From positions 49,399,880-49,463,879 of the forward strand of contig CM036197.1 in NCBI GenBank assembly GCA_020631735.1: a DNA stretch of 64,000 nucleotides, in the 5' to 3' direction. The position numbers and the translations under genes were made by a program. The notes beneath the pieces were generated by a model. It was not told the origin of the DNA. It was given only the letters and a program-made list of their open reading frames with translations, and searched no databases. Origin of the DNA: Saccharum officinarum (taxonomy: Eukaryota > Streptophyta > Magnoliopsida > Poales > Poaceae). How positions within the stretch are numbered: position 1 is the first letter of the stretch; each line of letters begins with the position of its first letter. Below are positions 11,701-22,800 of this stretch, one piece after another.

Positions 11701-12280
11701 ACAGGCCGATAAGAAAATATCTGAGCGTCACTTTCAGGTTGGGGATATGGTTTTCGTCAAGCTTCAGCCATATGTGCAGTCCACATTGGCTCCACGGGCA
11801 AACCAGAAGCTCTCATACAAGTTCTTCGGTCCATTCCAAGTCTTGGAACGCATTGGAACTATTGCTTACAAGCTGTTGCTTCCGTCGTCTTCAACGATCC
11901 ATCCCGTCTTTCATGTTTCACAACTGAAGGCGGCAGTCGCTCCAACCACTCAGGTTTCTGCTAACCTTCCTTATGCTATTGATCTTCCTCGAGTCCCAGT
12001 ATCCATTTTGCAGCGTCGTATGACTCCTACTGGTGACGGTTCCGTGGAATATGGCCTGGTGGAATGGTCTGGTTGGCCTCGTGAGTTGGCTACCTGGGAG
12101 AATCTTGTTCAGCTCCGACAAGCTTTTCCTCGTGCGGCTGCTTGGGGACAAGCAGCTCCTCAAGCACCAGGGAGTGTTACAGCCTCTACTGATGGGCCAC
12201 AAGATGGAGATGATGGGCCTCGAAGGGGAGCGTGCGTGCGTCGGCCCAATGTGCGAGTGAATGGTAGTGAATGGGAGTAA
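8744..12280 (+). pseudogene. pol: Reina-type pol: protease, RT, RNase H, integrase, chromodomain
   Basis: The polyprotein continues in the gag frame. Protease has the LVDSGSSNTF active-site motif at about 8930-8960. Reverse transcriptase has the VDYRQLNAIT and FFDDILVYS blocks (about 9610 and 9900-9930). RNase H has ETDASGVGIGAVLAQ near 10345. Integrase has the zinc domain (HASALGGHSG then CLVCQQAKSD, about 10912-11050), the D,D,E core (LDFVEGLP, ISDCDRLF, HPQSDGQTERLN) and a chromodomain near 12045-12160 (LVEWSGWPRELATWENL). TAG stops at 9236 and 10589 interrupt it; otherwise the frame is intact to the stop at 12278-12280. RSD at about 9722 replaces the usual RSG in the RT. Confidence 0.9.
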
Positions 12281-12486
12281 CGTGCATGCGTGCACGGGAG
12301 ACGCGCTGCTGTAATTGACTATAAGTCTGGCGAGCTGTGAGAGAGAGGGCAACAAGAAAATTATAAACCAAACTCTATACTCTGCCTAAGAACTCCTCCT
12401 TCCTCGTGACTCCTTCCGTCCCCTTGCTGTGTTGTTCGTCTAAACCTAGACCAATTTTTCACCCTATCCCTCAATTGCCGCTAACA
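12175..12486 (+). repeat. 3' LTR of the Reina-type element
   Basis: 312 bp. It starts TGTTACAGCC and ends GCTAACA, followed by the GGTTG target duplication. The pol stop codon lies inside the LTR. Confidence 0.93.
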
Positions 12487-12491
12487 GGTTG

Positions 12492-14203
12492 GCGCCCCGT
12501 TACCCTCATCGCCGGATGAGACGAGACCGTACACCACGCCGTCATCATCATTATATATGGATGGATAGCTACATTGCCGGCAAGTGCGGGCACTGTGTGC
12601 GCACAGATCTAGCGCAGAAAAAAAAAGGTTGCTACATAATGCTCCCGTCGCGCTCGCTAGGATATCGATATATCATCATCTATTCTTCCGCTGGATAGGA
12701 CAGTACTTTCTATCCATGCATCCAAAGCTTTCAACCTCGCGCACCCAGCTCGATCGATCGTACTACAGCTACAAGCAATGAATCAATCGTTGTCGAGAGG
12801 CCGGTAAAATAAACTTCTGGCCGGGGGCCGGCGGGTGCATTTAGTCTGGGCCGGTGCATGCATGGATGCATGTATGCAGCGTGACAGCGAGTACTCCATG
12901 AGGTAGCATATATACGTCCTGTGTGTGTCGGTTGCTGAACCGATGGACCGGTTGATCGCTCCATAGGATAGCTAGCTGAGATCGGCTTCATGTACGTACA
13001 TAACATGGACGGCACCCATAAGGACAAAGCTACATGGACGAAAGAAAAGGAAAGCACAAAGGTGGACGGCAGGCTGGAGGCGCTATTCTACGCATGCAGC
13101 GGATCGGATGAAGAATGCGATCTAGGCCACACATCCCTCCAACTACCTGCTGCATGCATAGTGCGCCTAGCGTCGTCGCTGCTCGCTATAGCAGCTAGCT
13201 AGCGCTGCACTGCATGCATCGACAGATCACGCATGGATCGGCGTTCGTGGACCGTGGTGCTGGTTGGGCGGCCGGCCGGCCGCGCGCGCCCCCGCCGTCC
13301 CTGTTCACGTCCTTCCCGAAACGGAAAGTGGGCACCGACGCGCAGCGCAGCTAGCTATTGCTATCACGGCCGCCCCAACCCAAAGCTGGCGCCCGGGCAA
13401 AAAGCCGCATTATTTGCCCGCGGTCCAGATCCAGCGCCAGTGCCGGGATGGCGACGTGAGAAGGAGACGCCGCACGGAAAAGGAGGGACGCCGAGGATGG
13501 CGCGCGCCCGGCCCCCATGTAGCCCCCCTTGCTCGTGTCTTTCCCTCTCCTCCTAGTCTTTCCCTCGCTGGACTGATCGACCTGGACGTGGCCGTGGCTG
13601 TGGTGGGGCACGACCGGCCGGCTGCCCGCGCGCGTGACCGAGTAACGCGCCGACGCTCGTGCGTACCGACACGGCGACACCGCCGGACGTCCTTGCTTCG
13701 GCGCGGCGCGGCGCTTGCTTTTGCCTCGCGCGGCCCGCGCTATCTGCTTCACTGTTCCTCACGGCGTGGCGTGGTGGCGGAGGCAAACCGCCAGGGCAAC
13801 AGGCCCCGCGCGCGCCGGCCGGGTGCGGCGGCAGGACTGCAGGAGATGAATTGCTCGCGTCGCTATGCCTGCGCCGTGTGTGCTGTAGGTGTGAGCATGA
13901 ATGTGGGTGGACCTTGTCGGCCGAATGTTTTTACGTATCGATGCGCTGGCCGTTTTTCATTTGCATGCATGCGCTTGTACACACGTACTAGTAGTACCTG
14001 CTGTGCGTGTCAGTGTCTCATTTGGGGCTGCCCTGATGAGTAGCCTACGAAGCTCCAAGTCATTTGGGGCATCCAACGAAAGGAGACAAGGTGAGATGAA
14101 ATTGACCAGTTGATGTGCTACTGCAGCTACGTACACAACACACCTGTCTAGTAGCTTGGGCAAGCGACACGTACCTGGATCGACGTACAGTAGGAGTTTC
14201 CCA
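12492..14203. other. Intergenic, GC-rich block without recognised gene
   Basis: The region 13225-13870 is strongly GC-rich and open in several frames on both strands, which is expected from composition alone. No domain, splice pattern or transposon terminus was recognised. Many GCATGC and TGCATG words occur, as in grass promoters. Confidence 0.4.
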
Positions 14204-14458
14204 GGCCTCGTTTAGTTCGGTGAATTGGGGAGAAAAACACTGTATCAGAATTCCTGTAGCATTTCGTTTGTATTTGGTAAAAATTATCCAAATTTTGACT
14301 AACTAGGCTTAAAATGTTCATCTCGCAAAGTACAACAAAACTGTGCAATTAGTTTTTGATTTCATCAACATTTAGTACTCCATGCATTTGCCGACATTTT
14401 GATGTGACAGGGAATCTTCTTTTTGCATAGTGAAATTTGGGGGAGAATTGGGGAACTA
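14204..14458 (-). mobile_element. Tourist/PIF-Harbinger-type MITE, copy 2 (reverse)
   Basis: It starts GGCCTCGTTTAGTTC and ends near GGGGAACTAGGGCC. Read on the minus strand it carries the family blocks GCATGGAGTACTAAATGT and CTAATTGCACAGTTT. It abuts copy 3, which is in the other orientation. Confidence 0.7.
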
Positions 14459-14459
14459 G

Positions 14460-14701
14460 GGCCGCGTTCACTTGCCATGCATACCCAAAATATTTCCTCT
14501 TCCACCCGTCACATCGAATCTTTAGACGCATGCATGAAACATTAAATGTAGGTAAAAAAATAACTAATTGCATAGTTTGTCTGTAAAGTTCGAAACGAAT
14601 CTTTTGAGTCTAATTAATCCATGGTTGAACAAATTTTATCAAATAACAACGAAAAGTGCTACAGTAACTTTTCACCCAAATTTTCTCAACTAAACACAGC
14701 C
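14460..14701 (+). mobile_element. Tourist/PIF-Harbinger-type MITE, copy 3
   Basis: The left terminus GGCCGCGTTCACTTG pairs with the inverted right terminus GGCTGTGTTTAGTTG. The interior carries GCATGCATGAAACATTAAAT and GAAAAGTGCTACAGT. It follows copy 2 directly. Confidence 0.7.
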
Positions 14702-14991
14702 TACACAAGGGCCCAGTCTGAATCGTGCATGCGCCAGTATGGCAGGACCATGCCATGCATGCATGTACGTACGTACGGGCCCGTGGCGGCAGGGTGGGCG
14801 GGGCCTTTCGCCTGCGGCAAGCGATCGATCCGGTCGACTGTGACGGCCGGGCCAGTACCTGTCTCTGTCTGCTCTTCCACGTTTTGTATTTGCCACGTTT
14901 CAGCTTTTCATTCAGATTCAGGCATGCATGCAGCGGGCATTTACCACAGATCATGGAGGCCTGCACGTTACGATCGACTTGGCCTGCAGGC

Positions 14992-15840
14992 GCGCTCGTG
15001 TCGAGAAGTCAGTGAAGAGGCCACGGAGAGGCCTGTGTGCGACGCGACTTGCGACTAGGAGCGCCGCTCCTGCCTCCAGTCCCCCCTTCTCCCCCTCCGG
15101 CGATTGCAGGAGGCAGGAAGGAGTGGAGATCCATCATTTTTAATAAGCTTTCTCGTCGGAGGCTGGAAGGAGTGGAGATCCATCGTTTTTAATAAGCTTT
15201 CTTATTAGATCGAGTCCTTGGGTTATGGTCTCTTCATGCCAAGTTTTTTGGTTTTAAGGATTTATTTCCTCCTCCTTCTCTCTGGCGATGGCGAGAGGGT
15301 AAGGTGGAATTGTTTTCTTCATGGTAACTCTGCTAAAGATGGGGGCGACAATTACGACGTCAGCATCCTCACCGGTATGACAACATAGAGACTTTTATTT
15401 TCGGACGGCGATATCAAGGCGGAGATGGTGTCACCACCATAGAATAATTTTCTCCGGTCTCTTCTCCGTTTTGTTGTAGTTAGATCTGGCCATGATGAAG
15501 GACCAGGAAGAATAAATTTCAGATCAGTTTTCCCCATTCTTCGGTGGCAGAAAGAAGAAAAAGAAAGACATCAGAAAGAAGAAGTTTCTCAACACCGTCT
15601 ACATGAATATTGGCCGTCGTTCATTGGGCATCTGTTCTCGGGCCTTTTGCTGAGTGTTTGCCTGTGCGGTCATCCATACTGCAAAGCATCGCATATGTTG
15701 GTTTTGAGATCTGGAGCTATTCACAGCGTGGGTACAATTTAGATGAAAATCGGTTTTTGGATATTTGTATAATCCAGAGTGCTTGTAACGTGTTGATGTA
15801 CCCAGCTATTATATAATATAATTCTTCTTTCGTAAAAAAA
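14992..15840 (+). mobile_element. LINE-type retroposon, no ORF seen
   Basis: About 850 bp between two near-identical flanks: GACTTGGCCTGCAGGC at 14976-14991 and GACTTGCCTGCAGGC at 15841-15855. The segment ends in a short A tract (TTTCGTAAAAAAA). A long variable target duplication and a 3' A tail indicate L1-type retroposition. The head is GC-rich and contains a 37-bp tandem duplication (15117-15153 and 15165-15201). No reverse transcriptase is present, so this is a 5'-truncated or non-autonomous copy. Confidence 0.5.
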
Positions 15841-15855
15841 GACTTGCCTGCAGGC

Positions 15856-17705
15856 CTGCTGGTGGATCGATCTGCATGCATCCCTTTTTCCTGTACTTTG
15901 TGTTGAATTTATTGTGGGTCAGGCCCATTTTAAATTTAATAAATCAATAAAACTCTACGGTGTGTAACTGTTGGGCATTTAATATTTGTACCGGATTGGA
16001 ACTTGACTAAACGTTGACTCGACTTATATGGTTGGACTTCATCCGTCCATACTGAGAAGTTGAGAAAAGGATAAAGACGTGCCACGCGCGCGCGTGCGTC
16101 GCCGCCGGCGGCCGGGCTTGGGCATCGGCGTCGGCGAGGCGGGCAGGCGGCGAGCGAGCACCGCGAGCGGACGGGCGAGGCGTGGCCCGGTTTTGCCACT
16201 CACTCTCCATGATAGCGGGAGTTACAACTTTCTGAGTTAATCTTGAGAGTTATTGTCTCTTCACTTGCCCCTCTCCTGGAGTGCCTGTGTGAGCCTCTTT
16301 CCCTCCCTCTGCGCGAAAGCATAAAAGAGACTCACCAGTTCCTCCAGTCCTCTCGGTACCTGGAACACAGAACAAAATCAGACCTCATCTTCTGCTGCGG
16401 ATAGATTTTCCTGTCTCGTACCTCTGCGCGCACAGAGAGACGAGAGAGCAGGTGCCTCCGAAGCCCTTGCCGTCTGCGATCCCTGCTCGAGGAGTGCAGC
16501 AATTAGGTTTTTGGGAGCGACTACGCGACTGCTCCTTCCCGGTCAGCGGCAGCTTCTTCCTCTGGACGCGGACGGGAACTGCACTGCGATCACCTTTCTG
16601 CATCGACTGCGGTCCACGAGTTCGAGCAACGTACTATGGCGACTAGTGCGAATGGAGCCTCTGATGCTCTCGGCATGGGACCCTCCACTGGGTACATCCT
16701 ATTCTCATCTCTTTATCAATTCTGGGTGTTCATGTGCTATGATGTCTCTGTTACATTATATATGTCATGGATGTTTGTCTATGTCATACTCATGCTTGCT
16801 GGTATGTTTAAACTATCATGCTTATATGTTTTTTTTATCATGATCTTGGCTCATATATGATATATAACCTTGCTGTTATATTTGTTTTGTTTTATCTTGA
16901 TACATATGGACATGTTGATCATCCTTTTTGTATTCATGTGAATATATATGATGCTATGCTGCAATTGTTTATTATCATACATGTTATCACCATGCAATTA
17001 TTATTTTTCGGAATTAAACTGTGTAGAAAATTGTCTAAATTTCTAACACTATAGATAAGTAGGAGGAATTGCCGTGCAAGCATGCGCTTTGACGACGGCG
17101 ATGCGATGCAACCAATGGCATCTGCTGTACGTACGACCGAGGCCATCAAGCGAGATATGAGCTGCGATGGTGTACGTAACGTGGCTGACTTGTGGGTGTT
17201 GATGCAGAGATCAGGAAATTTGACACGCCGGTCGACGCCAGTTTAGCTATGATGCTTGTGCACGTAGTTTGACCCCGGCCGGCCGCAGCGTAAATAATGA
17301 GGCATCAGCCGGTGAGGCAAAGTCGTGGCGGCGCGCGGCGCGGATGTCTACGCTTGCGCGTGACCTGTGTAGGCTGTAGAAGGGCTCAGACAGGCAGCCG
17401 GCCGCGCGCGTGGGCCATTTGGGATCACACGGGATTCAGGCGAGGAGGCCACCGGCGCCACGGCTCGAGCCCGCAACTCACACGCCCGTGACCGCGGCCG
17501 GCAAAATCACGGCGCTCGGGTGACGGGGACAGGCGTGGCGTTCTTCTCGCATGCCACAAGCCCACAACAGCTTCGGGAAACCTGTGTATGGGCCGTCCCC
17601 ATCTGTTGGACTGTTGGAGCGACGAATTTCATCCGGCTGGGCTGAAGTACGGCCTTTTTATTACCGGGGTAACTCTTCAGTTCTCGTTTCTGAAATTTTT
17701 AGGAA
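15856..17705 (+). other. Intergenic; possible remnant of a Copia-type 5' end
   Basis: From about 15970 (TGTTGGGCATTTAATA) to the ATG at 16636 the layout resembles a retrotransposon LTR and leader: a transcribed-looking CT-rich stretch, then MATSANGASDALGMGP, reminiscent of Copia gag starts. It then dissolves into AT-rich sequence. No second LTR, primer site or pol domain was found, so the call is weak. The segment 17270-17560 is GC-rich without a recognised gene. Confidence 0.25.
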
Positions 17706-18002
17706 GGGTGTGTTTAGTTCCTTATTTTACCAAAAAAAAAATGGATTTTGGTCTATCATTTTGTAAAATGGAACTAAACACCGGGCAAATTTTTGGCAAA
17801 AAGGTATCCATTCTCTATTTTGGATTTTGGCCTCAAGAGACAAAAAAAGCCAAAAAGCCAAAAAGCTATCACTCACCCCATGAAAATTTGGCATTTTGGA
17901 GGGAACTAAACACACCCATAAAAAATTTAACATTTTGCATTTCATCGTTCCAAAGTAGTTGGCATTTTACATTTTGCATTTCATGGGGAACTAAACATAG
18001 CC
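17706..18002. mobile_element. Cluster of Tourist-like terminal arms (nested MITEs)
   Basis: Four related arms lie within 300 bp: GGGTGTGTTTAGTTCC at 17706-17721, and inverted versions GGAACTAAACACCGGG (17770-17785), GGGAACTAAACACACCC (17901-17917) and GGGGAACTAAACATAGCC (17985-18002). The arms suggest one Tourist-type MITE inserted in or next to another. No target duplication could be fixed. Confidence 0.5.
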
Positions 18003-18950
18003 TAACTGTTTTTGCAAAAATATTTGTCCCAATAAAAAAGAACACATACAGGAATCGCAGATTGATACGGCGGAGTTTACCTTTCCGTTAATTCAAACGG
18101 CGTAGTGCACTTGAAAATTGTACCTTTTTCATATGAGCTTGAACCAAGATAAAATTCATATGAAAATTATAAAGTTCGATGATATCTATAACTTTGTGGT
18201 TTACAACTATTCCATTTGAATCCATCTTTTTCATATGCTCAGATCTACAAATACAGCAACAAAACTTGTCTCGATTATTTCGTCATCAATATGGATTCAA
18301 ATCATACGAGGTCATATGAAAAAAAAGTTATGATGTTTAGAGATATGATGCTAGTGTCCACCGCTTCTACGGACTGACAATCCTTGTGGGCTCATCACTT
18401 GCCAGATACGCTGGACCTGACTCTAACTGACGGGTTGTAAGCATATGATCCAGATAATGATTAGGATCCTGTTGGCTGATCGACAGTGAAATTCGTAATG
18501 ATTATCAGCCCTAGATTCGATCCAATAATGACAAGTCACTGTCTTTTTAGACGAGGTTTTCAAATCTAACAATTTTATAAGAGCATCTTTAAAAAACTTT
18601 CCAAAATCTACTCTTTAAATCACCATTTTAGAGAGTCATCTGAGTAAAAATCGTTCTCTATATATTTGGACTCTCCATTAACTTTCCTATACCTCGTGCA
18701 CTCTTTAAAGACTTATCATCGTTTTTTTATCTTTGTCTAACGAGAAATCCTAAATAGAGGATGTTTATTTTTGGAGATCCAATCAAAGAGATTGTTAGAA
18801 GGTAATTTTTTTTGCAAAAATCTTTATTACTATAAATTAGAAAGCATATACAGTGCCTTCCTTCACACATGTCACCTCTTGTTATGGTTTTGATATGGCG
18901 AGATTCTATTTTGCCAATTGAACTATCAAAACAATTCCTCGCCATTTAGA
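18003..18950. other. Intergenic, AT-rich; possible DNA-transposon debris
   Basis: The stretch from about 18580 (GAGCATCTTTAAAAAAC...) to 18790 resembles the ends of small grass hAT/Tourist elements that begin GAGCATCTCC. The stretch 18060-18360 looks like DNA-transposon filler, but neither has two clear ends. No gene is seen. Confidence 0.3.
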
Positions 18951-18961
18951 GTAGCAATTAA

Positions 18962-19408
18962 GGTACTAAATAGCGTATAGCGGGTTGGTAGCGGATTGAC
19001 GTCGAGGTAGCGGATTACGGATAGCGGGCGATATTGCGGGCGATAAGTTCCAATAGCGGCACCCCGATAGTCCCATATAATTTTAAGTACATATATCATG
19101 AATAATGAGTATAAATAATTTTAAGTGCATATATCATAAATAATTTTAAGTTCCATAGTCGATGCGTGAGTATTTGAATTTAGGGTGTGAGTCATAGTGG
19201 GCTGGACTAATTAGGGATATTTGCTTCAATGCTGTTGCGGCCTACTACGCGCAATTGCGGCCGCAATATCGGCCCGCTATTCAAAATTACGGCCGCAAAG
19301 TTTCAGGATGCAAAGTTAAGAGCGCTACCTCATAGCGATAGCGGTAATGGACCGCTACCGCTATTGCGGATGCAATTGCGGCCGCTACCACCGCTATTTA
19401 TTACATTG
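18962..19408. mobile_element. Mutator-like MITE
   Basis: A 447-bp element between perfect 11-bp repeats GTAGCAATTAA (18951-18961 and 19409-19419), consistent with the 9-11-bp duplications of Mutator-like elements. The ends GGTACTAAATAGCGTATAGCGG and, inverted, CAATGTAATAAATAGCGGTGG share TAAATAGCG, and both subterminal regions are dense in TAGCGG repeats. No transposase is present. Confidence 0.62.
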
Positions 19409-19419
19409 GTAGCAATTAA

Positions 19420-19893
19420 ATATCTTAACGTCAATTTAACTGAAAATTTTTAAATATTGCCATTTCAACTTGCAAGAGAGGTATATAGATTTACTAATTC
19501 TCTAAAAACAAATTAGAAAACTATGTAAAAATAAAAATTTGTCCAGCCAGACCCGTAGACTTGCCCTATGCTGCTATGCAGAACACGCTCACACTTGACT
19601 GGGACCCGTGTTCTCAGGGCCAGAAGCCCAGAACCAAAGAGCAACCCGGGTGGCCGCGACCGCCGCCGCCGCTCTACGCCAGGTGCCCAGGTCTTCGTCG
19701 GGCCCTTGGCCGGCGACGAGCACCCACCAGGTATGCCGACCCCTTTCTCTTCCCCTCCTGCTGTGTGAAATCGACCCAAACCCTAACGCCATCTATTTGG
19801 CCATTCGTATTGGGATCGGATCTAATTACAAGTGTATATGTTTGTATGATGCCTACTAACTTCGATTTTTCTTGTGAAGATTATCGGGTATAC
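19420..19893 (+). promoter_or_regulatory. Upstream / 5' UTR region of the TH1-domain gene
   Basis: A GC-rich segment (19600-19730) resembling a leader is followed by a possible UTR intron: donor CACCAG|GTATGC near 19732 and acceptor CTTGTGAAG| near 19879, just before the start codon. The promoter elements were not resolved. Confidence 0.4.
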
Positions 19894-22800
19894 ATGCGTG
19901 CCACCATGTCCTTGTCCGGGTCCGCCCTTGCCAATGATCCCTGCCTCACCAAGATCCTGTCCAAGCAAGGTGCCGTGCCTTGACTCATGTCTCAATTGAT
20001 CTCTTGTGCTAGTTTATCGTTGGTAGACAATGCGTGCGATCTTGCTAGAGGTCAATTGGTTCGGTAGTGCTCTGATGCGTTTGCTTGTGGTAATGATGCC
20101 AATGTTTTTGAATTTACGTGATATTGGTATTTTGAATGGTGAGGTGCATCAGGAATTGCGGTAACTCCATCAGCTTGGACTCATACTCATAGCATGTCTG
20201 GTTGTGATCTTATTCATTATTACGGATTAATGCATGAGTCTTGAGTTTCCACATGTAGCATTAGGCAATTCTACCAACCACCGTGTTGACAACCTGATTT
20301 TTTTTTGGGTGTGTTGGAGGTGTTGACAAATGACACTCTGATGTAATGCTACCATTCTACCAAGTACCGGATGCTGCACTCACATATATATCACACTTGT
20401 AGGTTATTAGCATGCCTTATTATGCATCCATGAATGTGAAGAGCTACACTGTACTACCGTATAATCCTAGATGCGTTCGGCCTACCAGACCATGAATCGT
20501 GATGTGTCATTAGCATATTATTTGTGACAATAACATGTGGTGTGTCATTTATACAGTTGCCTGACATTAACTATTCCAGTTTCATGCAAAATCTCATGGC
20601 CATTATTTAGTTTTCTAATTAAGATATGTAAGTCTCTAAGTAGATGCTCAATATATTACAGGGGACAACAAAGTTATCTTTGCAGACAAGGTATTAAAGT
20701 TCACCCAGTCAGGAAAGATGAAAAGGCGCATCCTAGTGATCACAGACTTTGCTCTATACCTTGTTGACCCCGATGCCAATATATTGAAGAGGAGGATAGC
20801 GCTTGCAGCTGTGGATAAGCTATGCATTAGCAACCACAGTGATAACTTCTTTGCGATCATTGTGCCGACTGAGTACGATTGTTTAATGGCCAGCACTAGA
20901 AAGAAGGAAATTGTTGATGTCATAGTTAAGGCTATCAAGAGCACATCTGAGTTTGAACCTGAGGTGGCTTCCTCTAACAGGTATTGTCTCTCGTGAACCT
21001 TTGATTTCACCTTCTAATAGCCATATAATCTGCTCTGATACCAGATGTTATGGACGCGGTTGGGCTGAGAGGATCGAGAGGAGAGAGTCGCGGCGCAGCC
21101 GATGCTTATTCCCCAAGTGTCGGCTGTGGTGCGGCTGCAGGCTGCTGCGCGCGGTCTCCGAGCACGGCAGCGGCTGCAGGAGATGCGCCAGAAGATGCGG
21201 GAGGCGGTCCTGGCGGCGGTGCGGTTACAGGCTGCAGCACGCGGACTCTTGGCGCGACGGCAGGCACGGAAGATGCATGGGTTGCAGCTGGTGCCTGTGC
21301 CCCGTGCCTCTTTGCTTCGCCACCAGGCTGCGCTTCGCCACATAGAGGACCCTGATCTCATACGCTACGTCATGGAGATCGGGCGTGGCATCGCCACCTC
21401 GGGTGGCGAACTCGGTGTCTACAGCGCCGGCGTTTGGGGACACGGATGGTTGGCCACCTATAGGCGGACCTTAATTAGCGCTGCCGTGCTCCGCCACCGG
21501 CCGCCGCGAGGACGCCTCCGCTGGTCGCTATCGCGACTAATTCCTGGTGGCTATACCCGTGCACCCCTCTCGTTCCGGTGGTCTCCATGGGATCCAGGTG
21601 GCTACACACGTGCAGGTTCATCACGCGGAGGGTGTCCGCCGTATCTTCAGGAGTCAAAAATAAAGAGTCGTAGTCTATTTCAGGTCAATAAAATAAGCCG
21701 AGATGTAAAAGGCATATTTTTAGGTGTTAGGTTTGTGTCTAGCAGAGTCGAGTTAGGTTGCAGCTCGAGGACGAGCTGCATGTCCAGGTGGGGTGTAGTG
21801 TTAGAAGAGTCAAGGGCCTATTGGGCCTTAGCCCGTTAGGGTTAATTAGTCGCTTGCTTAGGGGCCAAGTAAGACCTCTTCTCTATATAAGGAGAGGAGA
21901 TGTATCAATCTAATTAAGTAAGAAATTAGAAGGAAAAACATTCTCTCTTGCCGGCCGTGGGCGAAGCCCCGCGGTCGGCGTTCCCAGCGCCCCTCACAGC
22001 CTTAGCCGCTGCTCCTCCGCCTCTCTGCCTCTCTAGTTCGTGAACAGTACCCGCGCGGGTCCTGTAGCCCCGCGACTCTCTACTCTCGATCCTCTCAGCC
22101 CAACCGCGTTCATAACAATCACACTCTCCAAGTTTTTTTTGGGAGCTGCAGCTGCACTGCTATAGTTTAGACCTTTAAAAACTTGGCAGGTTCTCATTGT
22201 TTTCCATTAATATGATGACATCAATTCTCATAGTAAGAAAGAACTAATGTCTGCAGTAAAAAGTGTGAAATGAGTGTTGGGTAGCTAAAATTCAGCATGG
22301 AGTAATAGGAGTAATAGGCTGATTAGTTGGGTAATATTCTGCATTAATTAGGAGTCTACACAGCCTGATTTGTAGCTCACGTTTAGTTATATAAGTAGAA
22401 GAGAAAAACAGAAAAGGCTAAGTCATTCCAGCCACCAAAATCACTTGTGCTCGTGTGTGTTTCTTGTGTGAGTTCCTGGTGTCCTGTTAGAGGCATATTT
22501 GCCTTTCAATGAGAACTAGCATTAAAGGAGAATAACTATATTGTGGTACATTTGAGTTTCATAGGTATGTTATGTTTCGCATCAACCTCGAAAAGCCAAG
22601 GACACTTTAAAAGACCAGCCTAAACTGTTCTGTTGATCTGTTTTTTGCCACACCGTACCACCCTCTGTATTTGGATAGTCTGTATCAGTCTACTACCATT
22701 TAAAGTTGACCTAGTGGCCAAGACTAAAGTACAGGCTCTTCTATATCAAGTTTTCCAACTGTAGTTCTACCATATGCATACCATATCTGATGTTTCTTTT

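Larger units (their letters stand above)
6884..12486 (+). mobile_element. Complete Ty3/Gypsy chromovirus (Reina type), decayed coding region
   Basis: A 5.6-kb LTR retrotransposon bounded by the exact 5-bp duplication GGTTG (6879-6883 and 12487-12491). LTRs lie at 6884-7187 and 12175-12486, start TGTTAC and end TAACA. A tRNA-Met-type primer site TGGTATCGGAGA follows the 5' LTR. The domain order gag, protease, RT, RNase H, integrase with a C-terminal chromodomain defines a chromovirus. The short LTRs and small size point to the Reina clade. By hand I count about 11 substitutions plus one 8-bp indel between the LTRs (about 3.6 percent), which suggests insertion on the order of one to two million years ago at usual grass rates. 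Six in-frame TAG stops and one frameshift make it non-autonomous. Confidence 0.93.
21034..22117 (+). mobile_element. Rearranged non-autonomous LTR element in intron 2 of the TH1 gene
   Basis: A recognisable 3' LTR (21799-22117, TGTTAGAAGAG...CATAACA) is preceded by a purine tract (AGGTGGGGTGTAG) and an internal region with an IQ-motif frame. At the left end the order is inverted. A primer-site complement (TCTGATACCA, 21034-21042) is followed by 48 bp from 21046 that match the reverse complement of the 3' end of the LTR (22070-22117) at about 46 positions. A normal 5' LTR is missing. No target duplication was found. Confidence 0.6.

Noticed and set aside
13233..14043. 259-codon GC-rich frame
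   Set aside because: Composition-driven; competing frames are equally open, with no domain or supporting signals.
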